Assembly: GCA_039545355.1 (NCBI GenBank) | Contig: BCJJ01000019.1 | Span: forward strand, 1-43,618 | From: Trichosporon coremiiforme | Lineage: Eukaryota; Basidiomycota; Tremellomycetes; Trichosporonales; Trichosporonaceae | Direction of reading: 5' to 3' | DNA length: 43,618 bases | In this document: positions 34,547 to 43,618 of the stretch, in pieces | Layout of the letters: the number at the start of each line of letters is the position of its first letter | Numbering within the stretch: position 1 is the first letter of the stretch | Notes under the pieces: model-generated | What the model was told of the DNA's origin: nothing | What the model saw: only the letters and a program-made list of their open reading frames with translations | Databases searched by the model: none | Position numbers and translations under genes: made by a program

Positions 34547-35648
34547 ATGCCCGAGGACAAGGCGCCCAAGACCCGGCCAATGGACCGCGTGCACGTCCTC
34601 GACTTCGAGCCGCTGCACATGGGTTATCCTATGGCGAGCATGAAAAGCGTGCTCCTCGTCGACTTTGAGGTGCAGGTGCATGGGCTAGAGGAGATGAGCA
34701 AGAAGAAGAAGCCGGTATCCATTATTGTGAGTGCGCAGGCTAAGGGGCGGGGCGTCTGAAAGTCGAGAGTTGCAGTGCGCTCGCTTGCATTGCTCGCTTA
34801 AAGCGTGCGAGAGCGACCTCTTCCTCAGCCGGCCAGATCGCCGCGTCCCCTGTTGCCTGCAAGTAGCTAGTTCAAGGCGAGCAGAGCTGACGGTTCAGAT
34901 CATCGCGCACGGCTGGGCGAACAAGGCGGAGCAGCACTGGCGTATGGCGTCGGGCATGCTGGGCGAGATTAACCGGTTTGAGCGGGAGTCAGGCGTCGAG
35001 CGAGCGAACGACGTGCTCGTCGTAACCCTCGACCAGCGGAACCACGGCACGCGGCGACTGATCAAGGACGCGCGGACATTCCAGAACGACCCCCTGCGTC
35101 TCGCGCACATGGCCTGCACGATCACGGGCGGAAAACAGGACCAGGAGCTCGTCATGCAGTTCCTTCCGCCGTACCTCTGGCCGGACGGAGAGCGGGAGGT
35201 CGCGCACTGGCTTCCGTGTGGCATCTCCCTGGGCGGACACACGACCTGGCGTCTGCTGAGGGAGAACCCGAAGATCACCTGCGGCGTGCCGATTGTTTCT
35301 CTGCCCTCTGAGACGCTCGGCAGCTGGCTCGCCAACCGCGCCGAGACGGGGCTGAAGCACGGCACAGTCACGAAGGAGACGAAGTATCCCCCCTCTCTGG
35401 CGGCGTACTGGGATGGCCCGACGCCGCCCAACGCGTACAAGGGGAAGAAGATTCTGTGCATCTACGGAGGCGAGGATGCCGTCCTGCCCTGGACGGTAGG
35501 ACAGGAGAAGTGGAAGTGGATCAAGACTATGGAGGAGCACCCGGGAGAAATGGACCAGTGGATCGAGCCCGGGTTCGGTCATGTCATCACTGTCGGCATG
35601 GTCAGCAAGACGGCTGAGTGGTTCTGGCGCTGGGCCGTCAGGCAGTAG
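34547..35648 (+). CDS. alpha/beta hydrolase of unknown substrate
   Basis: A soluble serine hydrolase with no signal peptide. The catalytic triad is readable: Ser170 in GISLGGH, Asp253 in YGGEDAVLPW and His288 in GFGHVIT. The oxyanion-loop motif is IIAHGWANKAEQHWRM, and DQRNHGTR marks the strand before the nucleophile elbow, a sequence common in fungal AB-hydrolases annotated only by fold. Exons: 34547-34726 and 34899-35648, giving 309 residues. The intron is 172 nt, long for this genome, with a GCTGACGGTTCAG branch and acceptor. The start gives a hydrophilic N-terminus (MPEDKAPKTRPMDRVHVLDF) and lies in a good AACATG context. It is third in a co-oriented run after the permease and aldehyde dehydrogenase. 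The reaction could be on an ester, lactone or peptide; I cannot say which. Confidence 0.9.
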
Positions 35649-38600
35649 TCCAAGTGATATAAACTAGAGTATGTAGAGACCATATGGTCGGAAGTATGTT
35701 TTGATAAGACTTGGTCGTCGGTACGCTGCACCGCAGGACGATGAGAGCGGCTGCAATTCAACTGAGCAGGTTACGCTAGAGCAGCTAGAGGACGCGGAGG
35801 CGTACTTGCACAGGTGCGTCCAAGGCAGCTGAAGGCGTAGGAGTTGCGTCGACCCGTGCTGCAAGCGTGACAGCGTGACTGTGCTGCTGCCGCAAGCTAG
35901 ATGCAAGCTCGAGGTCGCCGCCTCTGACGGCTTTCGCTCATCCTGTGCCACTGTTATCGAAGCAGCGCTCGGCGTCAGGACATACCCGCTGACAGTTAGC
36001 AGACGACAGTGGATGAGCGGTCGTTGCTCATTAGCTTGCCTTCTGACTTAGGAGAAGGGTTAGTCCTATAGTCCTTGGACTGATCTCTTCTTCGGCTGGC
36101 GGCGAGTCAACCAATTCTAAAATCCGTCCATGTGCTCGTCGCTAGGCGGTCTCAGCAGTTGGGGGTGTGACAGTGGATGGTGTTCGTTCGTCTTCATGTG
36201 TAGCTCAAGGAGGGGCGGGTATGAGGGAAGTACGAAGAGATCAGATCTGGGGTGCCCAGCCGTAGGCGTAGCTTATCGGACTTGGCGTGCTGACTTTGCT
36301 TGCCGCCCAGCGAGATAAGAAGAAACCGGTCCGGGCATCTCCGTCAGCCGTCAGGCTGCCGCTGTCGTGAGAAAGTGCAACATCGACTTGATCCGACAGA
36401 ACTGACGAGTGACCATGTGCTTCGCATGCCACCCTCCGTAACGCCCCGTAACGCTGTGATCGCGAGCTCTGCCGAAAGCTTTGGTTACCTGTCCTTCTGC
36501 GGAGAGCGACAGAAGGCGCTTTCGCCGAGCAAAGCGACCCAAGCGCGATCCACCGCAGTAGCATAGTGACATCCGGCCCTCGCATGGTGCACCTGAGGAC
36601 CAGCGGACCGGGGATCGATAACGATGTTGCGACATTCGTCGGTCGCCTCTGCGTCCGTCAGCTCGCGCATTCTGTGACACCTGTCCGGATGTAGATTTGG
36701 CGCTTTGCTCGATTGGGAAGGACTCGGAGAACATCCAGTCTGATCAAGCGTCAGGCCAGGCGTTCCAGAAAGTCGGATGTGGGTTAGGGTTGCGAAGTGC
36801 TTCTCAGAAGTCTCAGCAGGAGGCGTAGAACATAGGGCCTGAAGAGCTCCACCACCCCCATACTCAGCGATCCCAAGGTCCCTACTTCTGGTCCTGCAGG
36901 AACATCCTCTCGACCTGCGTACCTGCAGGACGCAGGATATACCGGTTGTGCCCCAGAAAGCAAGGGGTGAGCCCCGCATCCGACGCCGGACACCGCAAGA
37001 CACCAGTCAAGCTGAGTAGACTCGCGGACGAGGTCCGAAACGAATCAAAGAAATCACATGCGTTCGCCCACCACCGAGCTGATGGTGCCATGACGCTGGG
37101 CCCAGGCACGCCTAGCGCACTGTGGGTGCAGTGGCCGAACTCATAAGTCACCCACGAGTTCCAAGTTGAGACCTCGATGGGGCGCTGGAACTGAGGATGG
37201 GGGCTGCAGGGGGCCAGCTGGGACCTGGTGATCGGAATGTGACGGCGTGGGGTCAGTGGACCCCCAAAACGTCATGTTCAAAGTACGCGCGTGCTTTTCT
37301 CTGCCCTCGTGCCATCGGCTCCGGCTACATCCAAGCTTCGTCAGCTCTCGTCAGCTCTCGTCAGCTCTCGTCAGCTCTCTTCAGTCCTCGCCCTCTCGCT
37401 TCGGCCCCCTGGGTTCTTGTACGCTCCCATTCTCCGAGCCTCCTTGAGTCGATTCGAGGTGAGTTCGGTGGACCGAACCAAAGACCAAGGCGATGCGCTT
37501 CCGTGGTCCGATAACAGTCTCGCACTAACCGCCAGTGCCTCCGGTACAATGCGCTATCCTCCGTTAGCATCTGTTGGGAATAGCTTAATACATACTCAGT
37601 TCCGCACCAATCCAGTTGGTTGGTTCCAGCATACCATACGCGACTGCACAGGGCACCTGAGCAACAAAGATTCGCCATCACTGACGACTTCGGGGCCCTA
37701 TGTAGACTGTCGACGCACACGCACCCAGCGGTGACTGGATCCAGGTCGGCTAGAGAACCTAACGGGCGCCAACTTCTGCGCTCGATCGCCAGATTTCGCC
37801 GAGTTTGCCGTATCGCTCCCTTACTCATTCCTCACTTACTCCGCCATGGGCCTCCGCCCGACCGCCGGTCACCGGCGCTTCCGAGATTCCCAGGTGACAC
37901 CGGTGACAGAGCAGAGTTATAGTTGTGGGCTTCCTTGCGCTGGCACGGCCCTGCAATTGCTTGAGCATGCCCACCTGACTGTGTGCAGTGAATGCAGCTG
38001 TTCCAGACACGGTAGAACCGGCAGAAAAGTTGAGCACGAGGTGACTTCCCACGACGTCATTCGTCACACTCTCGTCCATCGGCGTGAGGCAGGCACCAGA
38101 GACCCATTTCTGCGACATCAGCGCGAAGCTCGCTCAGTACGCCGATGTCGTCTCGACCCTGTCGGCAGCAACCGTACGCAAAACGTGCACACGAGTACCA
38201 CTCTGTTACGTACAGAGCACGCACACTTGGGTGTGCAAGCATGATTGGGTTTATGCTTGGCGTTAGCTGCTCAGAGACAATTATAGACATGGCATGGCTC
38301 TTGTTAAACTCTTAACGCATTCATTATCCTCGGCCCTGAGCCAGGCCCCGCAAGCTATCAGTTGATCATCTGTCATTCAGGCCGTTATCCGCTGCTCACG
38401 CGGCCCTTCGGCTCACCGGGTTTACGGCCCGCACCGCAGCATGCGGTGCAGCTCTCGACATCGGCATGGGGCTTCGGCCGGCGCATGTCTCGCATGTCTC
38501 GCACTGTGCACCATGTGGATGCGCATGAATCACCGAGCTAGTGGCCTCGAGCCCCCACGCCCGAGAGCCTGCAAGGATGCAGCGGCGCTAGCCTGCGGCG

Positions 38601-38700
38601 GACGGTGTGAGCGGCGTAGTGCGGCTGCCGTCGTGCCATACGATGGGTGATCGCAGTGATCGTACTGAATACCCGCAGTCAGCTTTAGTCGAGCTCGCAG
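35649..38700. other. intergenic stretch, no supported gene
   Basis: About 3 kb. Frames such as 36485-37003 (minus) lack any domain or codon bias. I saw no tRNA, transposon end or conserved motif. A 10-base repeat lies near 37341. Confidence 0.45.
37341..37380. repeat. 10-base tandem repeat, four copies
   Basis: Four head-to-tail copies of tcagctctcg, the fourth ending tct rather than tcg, followed by a diverged tcagtcctcg. The sequence is non-coding. Confidence 0.85.
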
Positions 38701-38710
38701 CAGCGCAACA

Positions 38711-38716
38711 TATAAC
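38711..38716 (+). promoter_or_regulatory. TATA-like element of the carboxypeptidase gene
   Basis: TATAAC lies 86 bases before the ATG at 38797, followed by a C/T-rich leader (ctcgctcttcttccaatccc). The position fits a fungal TATA element, although the sequence is one base off the consensus. Confidence 0.45.
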
Positions 38717-38796
38717 GCTCCATCAAGGCGGGCTACTCGCTCTTCTTCCAATCCCACCTCCATCTTGATACCTTGCACATCGGACACTCACCTGCC

Positions 38797-40572
38797 ATGT
38801 ACAAGGTGCTCGGTCTCCTCGCCCTAGCGGCGCCGGGTCTCGCGTCTATGCGCGACTACATTCCCGCCAAGTACCTTAAGCAGCCTCACCTCGACATTGT
38901 CCATGCCCGCGACCTTGAGGCGCGTCACAATGACGGCGGGGACCACAAGGGCAATTCGTCTGCTGGTAGCCGCTTCCTCAATGACCAGACGAAGCGTGAG
39001 TGACTGACTGTGGTCCGCAGTGGTTGAGAAGTATGTGGCTAACAAGGATCAGCGTTCCATGTTCCGAGCCTCCCCGACATCAACGTCGACCTGGTCGAGA
39101 TGTACTCCGGCCTTATCCCTATTGACACGAACAACAAGACCGACGGCGAGCTCTTCTTCGTGTTCCAGCCCAAGACGAGCGGTGACCCCGTCGACGAGGT
39201 TACGATCTGGTTCAACGGTGGCCCCGGTTGCTCGTCCCTTGAGGCCTGGTTCCAGGAGAACGGTCACTTCCAGTGGCTCCCTGGCACGAGGGAGGCTACG
39301 CTGAACAACTTTGCCTGGTCCAACCTTACCAACATGTTGTACGTTGAGCAGCCCAAGGGCGTCGGATTCTCGACCGGCCCGCTCGGCTACTACACGAATG
39401 AGGAGGACGTCGCTCAGGACTTCATCAAGTTCTTCAAGAACTGGCAGGACACTTTCGGAATCAAGAACTACAAGATCTACGTCACCAGCGAGTCGTACGC
39501 GGGCCGCTACGTCCCGTACGTGTCCGCGGCCATGCTCGACGCGAACAACACCGAGTACTACGACCTCAAGGGCGCCCTCATCTACGACCCCTGCATCGGC
39601 CAGCACGACGTGGTCCAGCAGCAGCTGCCTGCCGCGCAGCACATCCGGGACAACAACAACATCTGGGGCTTCAACCAGACCTTCATGGAGCTCCTCGACA
39701 AGCTCGACAAGCAATGCCACTTCTCCGAGTACATCGACAAGTACCTGACGTTCCCGCCCGTCGGCGTTCAGCCCCAGCTGACCTACAACTCCACGAACGG
39801 CGGAACCAACGGTCTCGAGCAGACGCTCGACCCCGACTACGGCTGCTTGATCTTCGACCTCGCGCTGCAGGAGGAGAACCGTATCAACCCTTGCTTCAAC
39901 CTGTACGAGATCATTGACCACTGTCCTCTGCCGTATGACCCCATCGGATCGATCGCTACCGGCGGCGGCAAGGACGAGATCTACTTCAACCGCAAGGACG
40001 TGCAGGAGGCTCTTCACGTTCAGCCGAAGGAGTGGACGCAGTGTGTTTCTCCTCAGCCCTTCCATGCCGGCAAGGGCGGCGGACCGGAGGGCGAAGGCGA
40101 CTTCAGCGCGAACCCTATCGAGAAGGTACTCCCGCAGGTCATTGACGCCACGAAGCGTGTCCTCATCTCCAACGGCAACTACGACTTCGTCATCATCACG
40201 AACGGCACCCTGCTCTCGATTCAGAACATGACCTGGGGCGGCCAGCTCGGCTTCCAGGAGCAGCCCAGCAAGGACCTCGTCGTCACGACCCCCGCCCTCA
40301 ATGAGGCCGGCACCATCAGCGACCTCACCTACTCCACTCCGTCCACTCAGGGCCGCTACCACGAGGAGCGAGGCCTCATGTGGGTCGAGACCTTCTACGC
40401 CGGCCACATGCAGCCCCAGTACCAGGGCCGTGCTGCCTACATGCACATGGAGTGGCTGCTCGGCCACCGTGACGACCTCAGCGCCCGTAACTCGGACCTT
40501 CCCATCAGGAAGCCCAAGAAGGGCGACGGCGGTGACGGCGGCGACGGCCAGGGCAACAGCACGGTTGTCTAA
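38797..40572 (+). CDS. secreted serine carboxypeptidase, peptidase family S10
   Basis: Removes C-terminal residues from peptides at acid pH, in the vacuole or outside the cell. The catalytic triad is visible: Ser214 in ESYAGRY, Asp444 in NGNYDFVI and His518 in GHMQPQYQ. The oxyanion segment WFNGGPGCSSLEAWFQENGHF is diagnostic. The first ~17 residues (MYKVLGLLALAAPGLAS) form a signal peptide, followed by a propeptide of about 60 residues. Several N-x-T/S sites (for example NKT, NMT, NGT) suggest N-glycosylation. Exons: 38797-38995 and 39053-40572, giving 572 residues. The 57-nt intron has a GCTAAC branch. The C-terminus ends in a Lys/Gly/Asp-rich tail with no GPI signal or HDEL. It resembles the KEX1/SCPF branch in the SESYAGRY context but has no transmembrane segment, so I expect a secreted enzyme. 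Confidence 0.93.
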
Positions 40573-42779
40573 GCAGAATTAGGGGTTTCTTGATCTAATG
40601 CCATCCTAAGTAGACTTCAGAAGTGCTAGCAATAATGAACACTTTCCACGCCATGTTAGCCGTGTGAGCACATGCACCTCGATGACCAGTGTCGGGAACG
40701 AGATTTGGTCGACCTCAGAATCTGCTCAATAGGTCCACGGTGTCACTGCGCGCGCACAGCGGGTGGCGCTATATATAGTACAGGATATCTCTCAGCGGGA
40801 CTGGACCGTCGTCTGACTGTGCTCGTTACTTGTCCAAGCTTGTTGGTCCGCGTTCAGGCGACCTCAGTCCTCGTTGCCGGTGTCGCGCACAGTGTGTTGC
40901 TGTCTGTCAGAGCTGCGTTGGGTTGCGGCCGTGAGGAGTGAGCATCAATGGCGCGATATTCAATGGTCAGTTGTCAAGGTCAAGAGAGCTGCTGGGAAGG
41001 AAGACGAAAAGGACCAGCCAACACGTTCGAGACATGTCTCCTGGCCTCCTTATGTCACCACCTCCCGACGTGTCCGTGCGACCCGAGACCGGGCAGGGCA
41101 CCATGCCCGCTGCCCGGTGCCCGCTCCGCCCACGAGACTGTGCGCGCTGTGAGACCTTTCCTCGCTTCTGCGGCGACTGTTCGGCTCGCACTAAGCTTCC
41201 CGGGTCCCATGGCTGTTGTTGTTAAGCATCACGGTCTCTGGCCCTCCGACACGCGTCCGGCTGACATAGGATGCTTAACCTTCAGCCGCCCTCGTCCCGG
41301 TGGCTGCCAGAGTCGGGGCCGGTTGCTCGGACGCTCGCAGCACGTCGTGTCGTGCACCGTCGCTTCATGTCGCGTTACGAAGGCGTGGCTTATGACGGTG
41401 GCTTGAGGCTTAGGGTCCGAGGGTCGTTCGGATCAGGATCAGGCCGCACTTCTCCTGCCAAGGCAAGAGGTGTGACGGTAGCACAGCACTTAGGACTGTT
41501 CTGACGGAGCTCGGCCCTTCGGATCGGAATGCCGTTTGGAGGTTCCAGATGCCGGGTGCCGCTGAGCCGCTAGCAGCTGGGCACAGCGGCCGACAGATGG
41601 GAGCCTGCTGGATGTTTGGAGAGTGTCAGCTGGCTTGCTTCCCAGAGCCATCTGAGAGGTGTGAGTCCGAGTCAGCAACGGGAGGCTCGTCGTACCGTCG
41701 TGAGTTACCCAGCGATGTGGTTATCCAGCCGCACCGGGGCCTGTCTTCGGGCTTTGGGACAACGCCGCAAACGTGTGCTCTGAGAGAGAGGAGAGGAGAG
41801 AAACACAGTGTTATGAGAACCGCGGTATCGTTGTGATTCCGAGGGTGAAGTTGCAGGCACCCAAGCATACCCGCTACGCACAGCAATCAAAGCGTACCAT
41901 GGACCTCAATGTCAATGCATCAATCGTGCGGGAGAGGCACCGCCTTTGCAGTTGATCACGTCTCAGTGAGGTACGGTGAGGCACGCTTATCGTCATTGCC
42001 TTCCCGTTTTAGTCTCGATGGCGCTCAGCGAAAGCCGTGTCGATCGCTTGCATCCCGCCATTCACATTCGATGAGATGTTGCAGCATCGCAGTGGTCTGG
42101 GGGAGTCGCGTGAGAACTGCCCAACCGGGCCTGGCAGACGCGAGCCAGGTACGCACGTAGGCACAGGCAGTTAGGTTTAACGCATTTTGAGAGTATGGAA
42201 GACGTTGCGACGCCTGGCTGGGTCCCCTAAGGTGCATGCTTCACGCTCTCCATTCATCTGGCCGAGCATGCACTCGCACTGTATCGTGACGGCGCCAGAA
42301 TCCCTTTTGACAGAGGTAGCTTATGCTGCATGCGACGCATGCAGATGTGAACAGGCACGGGATGCGCAAGTGGGTCTTTGAAGAAGCTGCCTGAATGGGG
42401 GAGCGTCCCGAAAGTGGCATTTCGGGGCGATTTGGGGAGAGCGCATGTGAAAAGCAAGCGACCAGCGTACGTACACGCCCACTCAGGCTGTCAGTCCCGA
42501 TAGGAATGCATCCCAGACACCCAGGCATGCAAAGGATGCAGCAATCGAAAGGACACAGGGAAATCATTGTCATGTAGTAGTCACCAGACCGCTCTTAATT
42601 GTTCTGCAATACTAAACATATTGTCCAACTTGAGGCTTGGGTAGGCCGAGGGGTGTTGGTGAGATTATAACGAAAGAGGGACGACCAAAAGTGAACATTT
42701 GCTGTTGCAATATGCAAGATCTATGGGAGAATGCGTTGTGCGGTGGCGCGTGCGCTTTTGTTCAGGCTCGGCCAGACGC
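40573..42779. other. intergenic stretch, no supported gene
   Basis: 2.2 kb between convergently oriented genes. A well-formed TATA-like atatatag at 40771-40778 has no convincing coding sequence downstream. Short frames at 40938-41406 overlap in different phases and show no domain. Confidence 0.45.
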
Positions 42780-43479
42780 TTAGACGGCAGCCTCGACGGC
42801 GTCGGCGGTCTGGACACAGACAGCGCCTCCAAAGAGGTTGAAGCCAGGCTTGCAAGACGAGGCAACGCACTCGCCCTTGATGCAGCGGACGTTGTTGACA
42901 CCGGCGAGGGTGGTGCAGTCGATTCCGTCACCGCCCTGGGCACAGCCACCGCAGGACTCGAGGTTGGACTGGACGTCGATGCACTCGTTCTTGCCGCTGC
43001 CAACGGGGCAGGACGCCTGGCCAGCGGGGCAGGTCGCGGCACGCTTCCAGCGGGGCTTGCTCGTGGGAAGAACACAGTTGCAGTTGTCATCGAGGTGGCC
43101 ACCCTTGCACTGGCAGCGCCACTGGTCCCAGCAGTCGCAGCGACGACGGGGCTTGCACGAGCAGTCGGGGTTGACCTGGAGACCCTGGAGGAAGCACTTC
43201 TTGATGGCGAAAATGTTGTAGCACTTGTTGCACACCTGGGGCGGGTCGATACAGACACAGCGGTAGTCACAGGGGAAGCCGAGCTTGTAGCAGCGCTTCG
43301 TCTTCGAGGCGTTGCTGCAGGCAGTACCGGGGTCGCGGCCCCAGCGCCAAAGGAAGGTACGCTTCTCGTGCTCCTCGTCACCCTCCTCGAGCGAGATAAA
43401 CTAGGGTCACAGGTTAAGTCGAACGGATGCGCACGGTCCCGTCATCGTCAACCTCGCCGTGGCTCATGTTCTGATCCAT
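42780..43479 (-). CDS. CPL1-like cysteine-rich secreted protein, 5' end unresolved
   Basis: The secure exon, 43400-42780, encodes 206 residues to a TAA. Its C-terminal part has the CPL1-like domain of basidiomycetes: CPAGQASCPVG, then NECIDVQSNLESCGGCA, GIDCTTLAGVNNVRCIKGEC and a final SCKPGFNLF before the last cysteine. The N-terminal part is a separate Cys-rich block (CDYRCVCIDPPQVCNKCYN, then CDCWDQWRCQC). An acidic stretch ending HEKR before the first cysteine looks like a Kex2-cleaved pro-region. A TAG just upstream forces an acceptor at 43401. A donor GTGCGC at 43434 gives a 34-nt intron and an exon reaching an ATG at 43479 in matching phase. That start lacks a signal peptide, so the true first exon probably lies further upstream, partly outside the window. 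Cryptococcus Cpl1 is a secreted factor linked to capsule and host signalling; function here is inferred. Confidence 0.75.
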
Positions 43480-43618
43480 AACTCATGCAACGGTACTCTT
43501 TATGCCTAGAAACTCCGCGTAGAGCCGAAAGGAATGCTTGGCAGCTCGGACAAATGGAGCTGCAGAGCGCACCGTGCATACTGGCCACCACACCACCACA
43601 ATAAAGCTGCATGTCACC

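Noticed and set aside
39049..40467. 472-codon open frame antisense to the carboxypeptidase
   Set aside because: It is the complement of a highly expressed S10 gene with C/G third positions, which keeps antisense frames open. The sense strand has a full catalytic triad and the antisense product has no domain.

Overview
This is a nuclear segment of a GC-rich basidiomycete yeast genome, most likely Tremellomycetes and plausibly Trichosporonales. Reasons: genes with several very short GT-AG introns (many 34-45 nt, with CTAAC/CTGAC branch points just before the acceptor), strong C/G preference at third codon positions, a Cir1-type GATA iron regulator and a CPL1-like cysteine-rich protein, both known best from Cryptococcus. 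The order-level assignment is inference; no marker in the window settles it.

Layout. 1-5.05 kb holds no gene I can support. 5.69-9.16 kb (+) is a seven-exon Zn2Cys6 transcription factor. 9.2-14.2 kb is gene-poor apart from one doubtful open frame; its end carries a CATC microsatellite and a pyrimidine-rich leader for a 992-residue GATA factor (14.24-17.22 kb, +) with the iron-sensing cysteine motif of the Cir1/Fep1/SRE family. Convergent to it lies protein phosphatase methylesterase 1 (17.36-18.92 kb, -), which shares a 380-base divergent promoter with mitochondrial ribosomal protein L11 (19.30-20.02 kb, +). After a 1.9 kb gap comes a small cysteine-rich secreted-protein gene that looks broken (21.92-22.35 kb, +), then a mitochondrial PPR-type protein (22.58-25.28 kb, -) divergent from a p47/Shp1 Cdc48 cofactor (25.74-27.25 kb, +). 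A further gap with a 20-base tandem repeat precedes three genes on the + strand: a Dal5-type MFS transporter (29.87-31.52 kb), an aromatic-type aldehyde dehydrogenase (32.24-33.96 kb) and an alpha/beta hydrolase (34.55-35.65 kb). After another 3.1 kb gap come a serine carboxypeptidase (38.80-40.57 kb, +) and, at the right edge, a CPL1-like cysteine-rich protein on the - strand whose 5' end is not resolved.

How they fit together. Most genes are unrelated housekeeping or regulatory functions. The transporter, dehydrogenase and hydrolase run could be a small catabolic neighbourhood, but that is inference from order and family only. About half the window is not accounted for by coding sequence, which is high for a yeast of this type. 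The most unusual local structures are a 42-base tandem duplication that copies the stop codon of the GATA gene, a 39-base intron in the same gene that stays in frame if retained, and a secreted-protein gene with an internal TAG. I did not find a clearly novel multi-gene system.
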